DNA of 64,000 nucleotides, taken from positions 50,390 to 114,389 of the forward strand of contig CAJTZN010000005.1 of the NCBI GenBank assembly GCA_910584065.1, read 5' to 3'. This DNA is from an uncultured Eubacterium sp. Lineage in GTDB: Bacteria > Bacillota > Clostridia > Lachnospirales > Lachnospiraceae. Position 1 is the stretch's first letter; each line of letters begins with the position of its first letter. Below, one piece after another: positions 1 to 7,662 of this stretch. Under the pieces are notes generated by a model that saw nothing but the letters and a program-made list of their open reading frames with translations, was not told the origin of the DNA and did no database searches. Both the position numbers and the translations under genes were made by a program.

Positions 1-512
1 TCGTTGCACACGATCTTATCGGCATTCAGTTTTTCTATTTCCTCGAAATCCACATTATGTTCGGTACAAAATTTCATCGTCGAAGCCGTGCTCATCAGAG
101 TACGGAACATCTCCTCCGCCTCATCAAACATGGAACGGTTAAACACGTAGTAATCAAACTCACTCGATGAGCGGACGACAAACCCTGCCGACACATCTTC
201 CGCGCCGACAGATTCCTTCACCTGTTCCTCGCTGTCCTTCCGCTGGATCTCCGTCTTACCAAACGAAAGCACCATATCATCGCTGAGGATCCCTTCCGGA
301 TCATAGAGCGCGATCGACTCGCCAAACACGCTGTCCGCCTGATCCGGGCCGTCCCCTTCACCGGGATCATCGCCTTTGACCGCCGAAATAATGGCCGGCA
401 TACTGATCGCAATGACCGCGAGCACGCAGATCAGTATCGTGGAAATCATATAAGATTTGCTTTTAAAATAATTACCCAGTTCAAAACTATATACATGCCG
501 TAACTTTTTCAT
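1..512 (-). CDS. ABC-2 type transporter permease, N-terminal part (cut by window edge)
   Basis: An open frame starts at ATG 512 and runs off the left edge without a stop, so about 170 residues are visible. It begins with a basic cytoplasmic stretch (MKKLRHVYSFEL), has one strong membrane segment at about residues 20-45, and then a long hydrophilic, probably extracytoplasmic region. This is the layout of NatB/YhaP-type ABC-2 permeases. The start lies one base after the stop of the ABC ATPase, so the two are almost certainly translated together as an exporter. The substrate cannot be told from sequence. The C-terminal membrane bundle lies outside the window, which limits the family call. Confidence 0.75.
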   Translation of the reverse strand, partial: MKKLRHVYSFELGNYFKSKSYMISTILICVLAVIAISMPAIISAVKGDDPGEGDGPDQADSVFGESIALYDPEGILSDDMVLSFGKTEIQRKDSEEQVKESVGAEDVSAGFVVRSSSEFDYYVFNRSMFDEAEEMFRTLMSTASTMKFCTEHNVDFEEIEKLNADKIVCN

Positions 513-513
513 C

Positions 514-1467
514 TTACTCTCCCCCCTCCTCATCTGTACTGTCCTCATCACTATTTTCGTCTCCCACACAGGCGACAAAAATGTCATTGAGCGATGGTTC
601 ATAACAGCCATACGTATCAATATCAATTCCCTCTTCCCTCATCCGGTTCAGCGCGTCCCACTGTTCCACACCGTCCTTCAGGCGGAAGATCAAACTGTGC
701 TTGTTCCTTCCCTCTATGACCAGTACATCGCTTAATTTATCCTCACAGCGCTGCTGCAGTTCATCCAGTGAGGCATTCTGCGCCGACAGGATCTTGCGGC
801 CGCTGCCGTATTCTTCCTTGATCGCATCCAGGCTTCCCGAAAGAACGACTTCGCCGTGATCAATGATCGCGATATCCTCGCAGAATTCTTCTACATAACT
901 CATCTGATGGCTGGAAAAAATAACGATCTTTCCCACCGCAATCAATTCCTGGATCACATCTTTTAAGATTTGGGAATTCACCGGATCCAGCCCGGAAAAC
1001 GGCTCGTCCAGCACGACAATATCCGGATCGCAGACGAGCGTCGCCGCCAGCTGTACCTTCTGCTGGTTACCTTTCGACAGCGTATCCATCTTACGCTTCT
1101 CGTATTCAATGACCTGCAGGCGCCTCAGCCACTTTTTCGCATTCTCGACCGCTCTCTTTTTATCAAACCCCCGCAATTTGGCAAAATAGACCATCTGCTC
1201 CAAAACCGTCTTCTTCGGATACATCCCCCGCTCCTCCGGCAGATATCCCACCTGGTTTTTCGAGGGGGAAAACGGTTTGCCGTCCAGCAGCACCTCTCCC
1301 TCATCCGCATGGAAAATATCCATAATGATCCTGATCGAAGTCGTCTTTCCGGCGCCGTTTCTGCCAAGCAGTCCCAGCGCCCTTCCACTCTCCACGGAAA
1401 AACGGACGCCTTTGAGCACCTCTTTCCCGTCAAAACTCTTATGTAAGTCTTTTACCTCTAGTTTCAC
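514..1467 (-). CDS. ABC transporter ATP-binding protein, NatA-like
   Basis: This 317-residue protein is the cytoplasmic ATPase of an exporter. The Walker A motif GRNGAGKTT is near residue 36, the signature LSKGNQQKVQ near 129, the Walker B VVLDEP with D-loop SGLDP near 150, and the H-loop SSHQ near 187. About 100 further residues resemble the extra C-terminal domain (DUF4162 type) of NatA/YhaQ proteins, ending in an acidic tail rich in Glu and Asp. The start codon overlaps the alkD stop by four bases (ATGA), and the permease gene follows after one base, so this is a three-gene operon. Family precedents are Na+ or drug export, but the cargo is not determined. Confidence 0.9.
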   Translation of the reverse strand: MKLEVKDLHKSFDGKEVLKGVRFSVESGRALGLLGRNGAGKTTSIRIIMDIFHADEGEVLLDGKPFSPSKNQVGYLPEERGMYPKKTVLEQMVYFAKLRGFDKKRAVENAKKWLRRLQVIEYEKRKMDTLSKGNQQKVQLAATLVCDPDIVVLDEPFSGLDPVNSQILKDVIQELIAVGKIVIFSSHQMSYVEEFCEDIAIIDHGEVVLSGSLDAIKEEYGSGRKILSAQNASLDELQQRCEDKLSDVLVIEGRNKHSLIFRLKDGVEQWDALNRMREEGIDIDTYGCYEPSLNDIFVACVGDENSDEDSTDEEGGE

Positions 1468-2186
1468 CTGTTGTCTCCTTTCCGGCGCTTCATCCCGCGG
1501 AGCATCTCCTTATCTTCCTCACTCACCCGAAATGACTCCGTCATTTTCTGTATACTCTTATTATACGTGAAATCATCCAAATTGCAAGACAAAAGATAGT
1601 CGAGCGTCATGTCCCGGTAATGGATGAAACAAAGGGAAATGCCCCAGGCCACGGCCATTTTCACATAATAGCCCTCGTGCCGGATCCCGTCGTAAATCGA
1701 CAAAACTTCGCCAATGTATTCCTCCGTCAGAAAGTACTGCATCAGGATCACCACCGCGAACCGCACCTCGTATTCCCCAGGGGAAGACAGATATGGCTTG
1801 ATAAATGTAAACATCCGCTCCCTGTTTTTCTTCACATCTTTCATGTCCCCGCACACGATGTCGCACACGGCCCAGTTATCAATACCCGGGAGAAATTGTT
1901 CTACATAGGAAAGTTTTTCCTCAAAATCACACTTCGCAAGTCCGATTACCATGCCACAGAGCATCTTCCATTCATAGATGTCCGCGTTCTTCGTCAATTC
2001 CACGAATCCCCGCCAGTCCTCTTTGGTGAGGCGTTTCGCGATCTTTCGCAGCAACGGGACCCTCACGCCGTAAAAGACCGTATCGACATTCGGAATCAGG
2101 CCGCTGTGGAATTTGCGGTATTTCTCATCGGCGAGTTCTTTTAGTTCCTGATCCAGTTCTTCTAAATCGTTTGATGAAAATGGCAT
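1464..2186 (-). CDS. alkD: DNA alkylation repair glycosylase, AlkD-like
   Basis: This is a 240-residue all-helical HEAT-like repeat protein of the AlkC/AlkD superfamily, which excises bulky or cationic N3/N7 alkylpurines without base flipping. The residues known as catalytic in Bacillus cereus AlkD have visible counterparts: the Trp and Asp spaced by four in NWAVCDIV and the Arg in YEVRFAVVILM. It is the first gene of the operon with the ABC exporter, behind its own sigma-A promoter, and has a GGGAGG ribosome site just upstream. Pairing a DNA repair enzyme with an exporter could suggest joint defence against a genotoxic compound, but that is inference from gene order alone. Confidence 0.88.
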   Translation of the reverse strand: MPFSSNDLEELDQELKELADEKYRKFHSGLIPNVDTVFYGVRVPLLRKIAKRLTKEDWRGFVELTKNADIYEWKMLCGMVIGLAKCDFEEKLSYVEQFLPGIDNWAVCDIVCGDMKDVKKNRERMFTFIKPYLSSPGEYEVRFAVVILMQYFLTEEYIGEVLSIYDGIRHEGYYVKMAVAWGISLCFIHYRDMTLDYLLSCNLDDFTYNKSIQKMTESFRVSEEDKEMLRGMKRRKGDNR

Positions 2187-2216
2187 GATCAGCCCTCCCT
2201 TTTCAGTTTAACCCAT

Positions 2217-2245
2217 ATTATAAGGTTTTACCGTTATTTTGACAA
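2217..2245 (-). promoter_or_regulatory. sigma-A promoter of the alkD-ABC operon
   Basis: On the minus strand, TTGTCA and TATAAT are separated by 17 bases and lie about 30 bases before the alkD start. It is back to back with the promoter of the BspA-like gene. Confidence 0.7.
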
Positions 2246-2293
2246 GAACATTTTTTCAGGCAATTTCTTTCTCTGACTTTTTTATACAGTTAC

Positions 2294-2322
2294 TTGCATT
2301 TTGTCCACATCTCTGTTATAAT
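2294..2322 (+). promoter_or_regulatory. sigma-A promoter of the BspA-like gene
   Basis: TTGCAT and TATAAT are separated by exactly 17 bases on the plus strand. The predicted start site near 2330 leaves a 5' untranslated leader of about 125 bases. Confidence 0.75.
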
Positions 2323-2329
2323 TGCCTTG

Positions 2330-2454
2330 TGACTATTAAAGAAGTCACGAGAGCAGGTAAACTACAGAGATGGGACGTTTGAAATCAAAAACCTGTCTCA
2401 AACCCATAACAAAAAGCGATGGACTTAAAATTCCACGCAGAAATGAGGTAGAAT
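2330..2454 (+). promoter_or_regulatory. long, potentially structured 5' leader of the BspA-like gene
   Basis: The leader holds two interleaved complementary pairs: CAGGT near 2355 with ACCTG near 2391, and ATGGG near 2371 with CCCAT near 2402. Together they could form an H-type pseudoknot. The leader ends in a good ribosome site (GAGG, six bases before ATG). It does not match a riboswitch class I can confirm. The structure is a hand-drawn proposal. Confidence 0.35.
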
Positions 2455-4746
2455 ATGAAAACCAAAAAATACGCACCACTATTCCTGCTTTTTCTGCTCA
2501 CCTGCCTGTTGTTTAACACAGCCAGCGCAGACGCGGCAAAAAGCGTATACCGTGTCGATCGTTTCGGCGAATTGTACGATTATTCGGGCAGTCCGGTCGT
2601 TCCGATCCGCAGTAATGTATCCGCCATCGGCCCATACACCTTTTACGGCGTAAAGACAACAAGATTTACGACCGCCGGAAATCCCTATTTCAAATCGATC
2701 AATGGCGCACTTTACAGCAAGGACGGAACCCTGCTCATCAAATGTCCCTCGGAAAAAACGGGATCTTTCACCGTGCCTTCTTCGGTAAAAAAGATCGCGC
2801 ATTCCGCTTTCATGGACTGTACCAAATTGACCAGCGTAACAATTCCTGACTCCGTCACCGTGATGGATGACCGGACCTTTAAGAACTGTTCGCTGCTGAA
2901 ACGGGTCCGGCTGTCCCGCTATCTCACTTCCATTCCGAGTGAAGCCTTTTCCGGGTGCAGCAGCCTGACCGACATCACGATCCCATCTTCGGTCAGTTCC
3001 ATCAGTTCCAAGGCGTTCTATAACTGCCAGAGTCTGCGAAGCATTTCACTCCCGGACTCCGTGTCGAAAGTGGGATCTTCCTGCTTTGCCAACTGTATCA
3101 ACCTGAAAAAAGCCCGCCTGTCTTCCAAAATGGACGCGGTGGAGTACAGCCTGTTCAATAACTGTACGGAATTAAAAACGGTGGAAAACACCGGACACAT
3201 CGAAGAAATCGAGGGAAACGCGTTTCGAAACTGCATCCACCTGAAAACCTTTTCCTACTCCAACAAACTGGATTCGATCGGCTCCGCCGCTTTCCTCAAC
3301 TGTCTGGAACTCGGCACGGTTACGATCATGAAAGGGACGAGGGATATCGGCTATAACGCGTTTAACGGAGCAGCCAGCAAATTTATCGTTGACTCTTCCA
3401 ATCCCAACTATTCCAGCCGGAACGGGATGCTTCTCAATGAAAAGGGAGAAACGCTCATTCAGGCGCCGATCAACATGAGCGGCGACCTTGACATACCAAA
3501 AGGCGTCGTCCGTATTGCTTCCAACGCACTGACCGGCGGACACTTCTCGAGCATCACGATACCCGAAGGCGTAACCTGGATGCGCATGAACCAGTTTCAG
3601 GGCTGCGACAATTTAAAGTCCATTCATTTCCCGGCGTCGCTCAAAACGTTTGTCTATTACTCCGGTGATGCCCTGAACCTGAAACACCTGGAACGGATCG
3701 TCGTAGCCAAAGGCAATCCAAACTTCTATTCCCAGGACGGCGTCATGTACTCGTCGGACGGCGTTTACGTCATCTTTTTCCCGTCCGGAAAAACAGGAGC
3801 CTTTCGTCTGCCCCAGACTTGTAAAACCATCGGAGACCGCATGCGGTATAACCGCCTGTCCTCGATTTCCGTCTCGTCAAAGAGTAAATATTTTTCCTCC
3901 ACCGGCGGCGTTTTGTATGACAGCAAAGGCAAACAGATCGTCTGTTTCCCGATGTCAAAAAGATCGTACCGGATACCGGCGGGCGTAAAAAATATCAACT
4001 ATTTGAAGAAGGTAAAAGAAGACCTGAAATGCAAAGCAATTAAAGTTTCCTCTAAAAACAAATGGTTCTCGTCTAAAGCAGGCGTCGTGTTTGATTCCGA
4101 CGAAGAGACCCTGATATTTTACCCGACTAAAAAGAAGGGCAGCTATAAGATTCCGACATCCACCCAGTATATCGCCGGCGACGCGTTTGACGACGCCCAC
4201 GAACTGACTTCACTGACGATCACGAAAAATGTAAAACGGAGCCGGTTCAGCACCTTCTATTTCAGGGATTGTAAAAAGCTGAAATCCATCTCGGTCAATC
4301 AGGGAGAGTTAAACTATATCAGCATGAATTTTACGGGATGCGATAAATTGGCCAAACTGACCTTCCCGTCCACCATCATGACAACAAACCTGAAAAACCT
4401 GCCCACCGGCGTCACGATCCACGGCTGGAAAAATACATACGCCAAAGAAGCCGCGGAAGACGCGCAGGGCAAATTTGTGAGCCGCGGCACGATTCCAAAC
4501 GTCGTAACCGGCGCGAGGATCAAAAAGATCATTGACAAGTACCAGCTGTCGTGGAATGCTTCAAGCGAGGCAAGCGGCTATCAGGTCTACACCTCTTACA
4601 GCACTATCAAGGATTTAAAAGGTTCAGGAAGTACTTCCTGCTTCATTCCGGAGAAGTACAGCGAGAGTACCATTTATATCCGGGCGTATAAGATCGAGAA
4701 TAAAAAGAAGGTTTATGGGAAGGCGAGATCGCTGGATATTGGATGA
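2455..4746 (+). CDS. secreted BspA-like leucine-rich repeat surface protein
   Basis: This 763-residue protein has a signal peptide (residues 1-27: basic start, hydrophobic core, then SADAAK). From about residue 80 to 660 it carries many LRR_5-type repeats of about 23 residues with the pattern I..sAF.nC..L.s..ip.sv. Interspersed are N..Y.s..GvlY..dg..L...P blocks. The last 90 residues look like a fibronectin type III or similar beta-sandwich (WNASSEASGYQVY). No LPXTG or choline-binding repeat is seen, so attachment is unclear. Proteins of this type in gut Clostridia act in adhesion to host or neighbours. A single gene with its own promoter and long leader. Confidence 0.85.
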   Translation: MKTKKYAPLFLLFLLTCLLFNTASADAAKSVYRVDRFGELYDYSGSPVVPIRSNVSAIGPYTFYGVKTTRFTTAGNPYFKSINGALYSKDGTLLIKCPSEKTGSFTVPSSVKKIAHSAFMDCTKLTSVTIPDSVTVMDDRTFKNCSLLKRVRLSRYLTSIPSEAFSGCSSLTDITIPSSVSSISSKAFYNCQSLRSISLPDSVSKVGSSCFANCINLKKARLSSKMDAVEYSLFNNCTELKTVENTGHIEEIEGNAFRNCIHLKTFSYSNKLDSIGSAAFLNCLELGTVTIMKGTRDIGYNAFNGAASKFIVDSSNPNYSSRNGMLLNEKGETLIQAPINMSGDLDIPKGVVRIASNALTGGHFSSITIPEGVTWMRMNQFQGCDNLKSIHFPASLKTFVYYSGDALNLKHLERIVVAKGNPNFYSQDGVMYSSDGVYVIFFPSGKTGAFRLPQTCKTIGDRMRYNRLSSISVSSKSKYFSSTGGVLYDSKGKQIVCFPMSKRSYRIPAGVKNINYLKKVKEDLKCKAIKVSSKNKWFSSKAGVVFDSDEETLIFYPTKKKGSYKIPTSTQYIAGDAFDDAHELTSLTITKNVKRSRFSTFYFRDCKKLKSISVNQGELNYISMNFTGCDKLAKLTFPSTIMTTNLKNLPTGVTIHGWKNTYAKEAAEDAQGKFVSRGTIPNVVTGARIKKIIDKYQLSWNASSEASGYQVYTSYSTIKDLKGSGSTSCFIPEKYSESTIYIRAYKIENKKKVYGKARSLDIG

Positions 4747-4810
4747 CGAAGTGAAAGGTAGTGTCATTCTAACAGCACTCAAACTTTTACTTTTAAATTG
4801 AAGAGCTACT

Positions 4811-4839
4811 TGCAAAGCAAGCAGCTCTGGTGTATAATC
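4811..4839 (+). promoter_or_regulatory. promoter of the candidate antitoxin RNA
   Basis: TTGCAA and TATAAT are separated by 17 bases. No open frame of useful size follows before the hairpin terminator 60 bases on, so the promoter appears to serve a small RNA. Confidence 0.65.
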
Positions 4840-4845
4840 TACTTA

Positions 4846-4941
4846 GAAGTGATCGGAATTGAATCTCCGATTGCCCTCAGTAATTAAAACTATAAAGAAT
4901 AGCATCCTCACTTTAGGCTGGTAGGGATGCTATTTCTTTTT
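4846..4941 (+). ncRNA. candidate type I antitoxin RNA, antisense to the toxin 3' end
   Basis: The predicted transcript starts about seven bases after TATAAT and ends at the T-run of the hairpin at 4898-4941, giving roughly 95 bases. Near its 5' end ATCGGA pairs with TCCGAT to form a stem. Its 3' part is convergent with and complementary to the last codon, stop and 3' UTR of the holin-like toxin. That arrangement is the one established for txpA/RatA-type and related Gram-positive type I systems. Transcription start and end are predictions. Confidence 0.55.
4898..4941. terminator. bidirectional intrinsic terminator shared by toxin and antitoxin
   Basis: A perfect ten-base stem (AATAGCATCC with GGATGCTATT) encloses a 17-base loop. 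On the plus strand TCTTTTT follows. On the minus strand the tail is CTTTATAGTTTT and the stem overlaps the toxin stop codon. Confidence 0.75.
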
Positions 4942-5010
4942 GTGATTGTCTATGTAAGACAGTGCCGCAAATAACACAAGCAATAATGTAAGAACTTCCA
5001 TTATACTCAT
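4930..5010 (-). CDS. putative holin-like toxin, type I toxin-antitoxin (26 residues)
   Basis: The tiny frame encodes MSIMEVLTLL followed by a hydrophobic stretch and a charged tail ending YIDNHKKK. This is the pattern of the Hol_Tox family of single-pass membrane toxins: a short start, one transmembrane helix of about 15-18 residues and a basic C-terminus. The ribosome site GAGGG lies nine bases before ATG in a context (GAGGGTGATGCCCT) typical of this family. That site is paired in a leader hairpin, and the 3' end is covered by a convergent small RNA. The call rests on family resemblance plus architecture; toxicity is inferred. Confidence 0.7.
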   Translation of the reverse strand: MSIMEVLTLLLVLFAALSYIDNHKKK

Positions 5011-5019
5011 AGGGCATCA

Positions 5020-5044
5020 CCCTCTTTCGTAAGAAACTAGAGGG
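5020..5044 (-). promoter_or_regulatory. hairpin sequestering the toxin ribosome binding site
   Basis: On the toxin strand CCCTC pairs with GAGGG (the Shine-Dalgarno) and TTTC pairs with GAAA around a TTAC loop, with a three-base bulge. The eight-base word AGGGCATC also occurs on both sides (5011-5018 and 5041-5048). Such occlusion is common in type I toxin mRNAs, where translation needs processing or refolding. Confidence 0.5.
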
Positions 5045-5149
5045 CATCCAAAAAACTAAAGTTCAAGGAAAATCGCGCTGATATTCACGTATTTCCTAAA
5101 AGATTTCTAGCATAAAAAACAAAAAAACTAACAACCCTGAATTCCTCTA

Positions 5150-5179
5150 AATAAAAGAGCGCCCCTATCTGCGAGGCGC
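5150..5179 (-). terminator. terminator of the amino-acid ABC operon
   Basis: On the minus strand GCGCCTC and GGGGCGC form a seven-base GC-rich stem followed by TCTTTTATTT, 13 bases after the ATPase stop codon. Confidence 0.75.
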
Positions 5180-5192
5180 CCCTGCTTCCATT

Positions 5193-6017
5193 CTACACCA
5201 ATACCTTAGACAAAAACTCCCTCAACCGCGGATTCTTCGGATTGCCAAAAAACTCCTCCGGCGGCTCTTCCTCCAAAATCATACCCTCGTCAATAAACAG
5301 CACTTTATTCGCCACCTCCCTGGCAAATCCCATCTCGTGCGTGACAATGATCATCGTCATCCCCTCTTCGGCGAGCGATTTCATCAGATCGAGCACCTCC
5401 CCGACCATCTCCGGATCGAGCGCGCTCGTCGGCTCGTCAAACAGGATCACATCGGGGTTCATCGCCAGCGAGCGCACAATGGCCACGCGCTGCTTCTGGC
5501 CGCCTGACAGCGTGGACGGGTAAACATCCGCCTTATCTTCCATGCCGATGCGGCGCAGGAGCGACATCGCCTGCTCCCTCGCCTCTTTCACAATCTGTGC
5601 CTTACTCGTGTCCACGGACGCCTGTCCTTGCCCTTCGCGAGCTTGCACCTTGCCAAACCCAAAGCGTTTTCTCCACTTACTCCTCCGCAGTTCCTGGCAG
5701 CGGATGTAAACAGGCGCCAGCATAATATTCTGCAGAACGGTTTTATTATGGAAGAGATTAAAGTGCTGGAACACCATCCCCATGTGGCGGCGGTGGATGT
5801 TAATGTCCACGTTCACATCGGCGATATCAACCCCGTTAAAAATAATCTGCCCGCCCGTGGGATCTTCCATGCAGTTCAGACAGCGGAGAAACGTGCTCTT
5901 ACCGGATCCGGACGGCCCCACGACCACGACAATGTCGCCTTTGTTGATCGTCACGTTGATCCCCTTTAACACCTGATTGTCTCCAAAATGTTTTTCCAGA
6001 TCAATTACGTCTATCAC
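5193..6017 (-). CDS. polar amino acid ABC transporter ATPase, GlnQ-like
   Basis: This 274-residue cytoplasmic ATPase belongs to the polar amino acid uptake family. It shows Walker A GPSGSGKST near residue 34, signature LSGGQKQRV near 168, Walker B ILFDEPTSALD near 190 and the H-loop THEMG near 226. Family members are usually about 240-250 residues. The excess is a basic Gln/Ser-rich insert at about residues 112-143, in the helical subdomain that contacts the permease. The start overlaps the end of the permease gene by 17 bases, implying translational coupling. Gene order is binding protein, permease, ATPase. Confidence 0.92.
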   Translation of the reverse strand: MIDVIDLEKHFGDNQVLKGINVTINKGDIVVVVGPSGSGKSTFLRCLNCMEDPTGGQIIFNGVDIADVNVDINIHRRHMGMVFQHFNLFHNKTVLQNIMLAPVYIRCQELRRSKWRKRFGFGKVQAREGQGQASVDTSKAQIVKEAREQAMSLLRRIGMEDKADVYPSTLSGGQKQRVAIVRSLAMNPDVILFDEPTSALDPEMVGEVLDLMKSLAEEGMTMIIVTHEMGFAREVANKVLFIDEGMILEEEPPEEFFGNPKNPRLREFLSKVLV

Positions 6018-6711
6018 TTTTCCGCAGGCTCCTTTCCATGAGTTTCACCGCAAGGCTGATGAGCATTACGATCACAATGTAAATAACGGCCATGACCAGA
6101 TAAGGAACCATAAATTCATAACTGTTGCTGCCAATGTAATTAAACGCCACATAAAGATCCGCCGCCCCTACAAAACTAACGACCGACGTTTCCTTTATGA
6201 GAGTAATGAATTCATTTCCCAAAGTAGGCAGAATATTTTTCACCGCCTGCGGAATCACAATCTTCACCATCGTCGTGGCAAAGCTCAGGCCGACGGCCCG
6301 GCCGGCCTCCATCTGTCCCTGATCGACGGACTGGATCCCGCTGCGCATGATCTCCGAAATGTAAGCCCCGCTGTTCATACCGAAAACGAGTACAGAAACC
6401 TGGACCCCCGTCAGCTTCACTCCCAGAATGGGGAGAAGTACGTAATAGCAGACCAAAAGCTGTACGACCATCGGCGTTCCCCGGAACAGGCCGACATAAA
6501 ACGAACAGATTCCGTTGAGTATCCGGGGCAGCCGTTTGTATTTGGGAATGACTCTGACCGTGGCGATCAGCGTACCGATCAGGATTCCGATGATCAGGCC
6601 GACAACCGCGATCAGCAGCGTATTTTTCAAGCCTTCCACCACGCGCTGGTAGCCGTTCTGATCAATAAACACCTTAATAAACTGATCGACTTTTGCACCA
6701 AAATTATCCAT
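6001..6711 (-). CDS. amino acid ABC transporter permease, HisM/GlnP type
   Basis: This 236-residue integral membrane protein has about five transmembrane helices. It carries the EAA loop EAGRAVGLSFATTM at about residues 136-149, through which permeases dock on their ATPase. The motif RGTPMVVQLL near residue 76 is typical of the HEQRo permease subfamily (His/Glu/Gln/Arg/opine). As only one permease gene is present it probably works as a homodimer. It lies between the binding-protein and ATPase genes of the same operon, 34 bases after the former. Confidence 0.92.
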   Translation of the reverse strand: MDNFGAKVDQFIKVFIDQNGYQRVVEGLKNTLLIAVVGLIIGILIGTLIATVRVIPKYKRLPRILNGICSFYVGLFRGTPMVVQLLVCYYVLLPILGVKLTGVQVSVLVFGMNSGAYISEIMRSGIQSVDQGQMEAGRAVGLSFATTMVKIVIPQAVKNILPTLGNEFITLIKETSVVSFVGAADLYVAFNYIGSNSYEFMVPYLVMAVIYIVIVMLISLAVKLMERSLRKSDRRN

Positions 6712-6745
6712 ATGACCTTCTTTTTGACCCTCTCTCCGTCACCGG

Positions 6746-7588
6746 TTACTGCATCTTATTGATCGCTTCCGTGATACATTTTGCCGGAGCGGAATCAATG
6801 ATCACATAGTCAATGTTTCCATTCAAAAGATCCTGGACAGCGAGTGAGCCGTTTTTATATCCGGTCGTCGTCACAGCAAATCCTTCAAATTCCCATTCTT
6901 CATCACCCTCGCAGTAACGCTGCCCGGTCGTTCCGTTCTGGACGCCGACCTTCACACTCTCATCCTTTTTCTTCAGTATTTCCTCGACGCCGGCCGCATC
7001 TTCGCACGAATCAAACTCTGTATTGTCCGCTTTTACGATCAGGCTCTGGGAAGCATTGTAATAAGATTCTGAAAAATTCACGTACTCTTTCCGGTCTTCC
7101 TTCACCGTAAGTCCGGCCATCGCGATATCGCTCTTGTGCTGGCCAACCGAAAGGCAGACGGCGTCAAAATCCATGTTCTGAATCACCAGTTCTTTTCCCA
7201 GCCTTTCCGCCAGCAAAGCGGCGATCTCCATATCAATGCCGTAATAGCTGTCACCGATCATATATTCAAATGGCTCAAACGAAGCGTTCGTTGCGACTAC
7301 AAGCTGGTCTTTCGTCGAGTCAAGCGCGGCGGACGCAACCGCTGTCGGTTCCCCGTCGCCAAAATATTTGTTGCAGATTTCATCGAATTTACCATTTCCT
7401 TTAATTTCCTTAATAAATTCATTCGCTTTCTGGAGCAGGTCGTCCTGGTCTTTGTCCACGCCGAACGCATACTCCTCCTGTGTGAGTTCCACATCGATCA
7501 CTTTTGCCTCTTTGGCAGACTCCCCGCATCCGCAGGCCAGCATTGCTGACAGAATGACGACAAGTCCCATCGCTACTAATTTTTTCAC
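6746..7588 (-). CDS. amino acid ABC transporter substrate-binding lipoprotein, apparently circularly permuted
   Basis: I start it at GTG 7588, nine bases after AGGAGG; the longer frame would swallow the ribosome site. A lipoprotein signal ends at LACGC. The domain order is unusual. Residues about 25-75 (LTQEEYAFGVDKDQDDLL to NKYFGDGE) look like the C-terminal tail of an SBP_bac_3 domain. After a linker, DQLVVATNASFEPFEYM, the classic N-terminus, starts near residue 93. The protein ends at DYVIIDSAPAKC, where the usual tail should follow. Missing and extra pieces match, so a permuted two-lobe fold is more likely than a damaged fusion. Substrate is probably a polar amino acid. Confidence 0.85.
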   Translation of the reverse strand: MKKLVAMGLVVILSAMLACGCGESAKEAKVIDVELTQEEYAFGVDKDQDDLLQKANEFIKEIKGNGKFDEICNKYFGDGEPTAVASAALDSTKDQLVVATNASFEPFEYMIGDSYYGIDMEIAALLAERLGKELVIQNMDFDAVCLSVGQHKSDIAMAGLTVKEDRKEYVNFSESYYNASQSLIVKADNTEFDSCEDAAGVEEILKKKDESVKVGVQNGTTGQRYCEGDEEWEFEGFAVTTTGYKNGSLAVQDLLNGNIDYVIIDSAPAKCITEAINKMQ

Positions 7589-7623
7589 CTTACCATTCCT
7601 CCTGATTTGCAAATTTGAGTACC

Positions 7624-7652
7624 ATTATAGCACGTAAAAAGGAATATAGCAA
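7624..7652 (-). promoter_or_regulatory. sigma-A promoter of the amino-acid ABC operon
   Basis: On the minus strand TTGCTA and TATAAT are spaced by 17 bases, about 36 bases before the chosen GTG start of the binding protein. Confidence 0.75.
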
Positions 7653-7662
7653 GGTTTTGAGA

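Noticed and set aside
2340..2420. c-di-GMP-I (GEMM) riboswitch upstream of the BspA-like gene
   Set aside because: AGGTAAAC and GGGACG are present in the right order, but the hairpin between them, the CGCAAAGCC continuation and the second stem with GCGGG are missing. Kept only as an unassigned structured leader.
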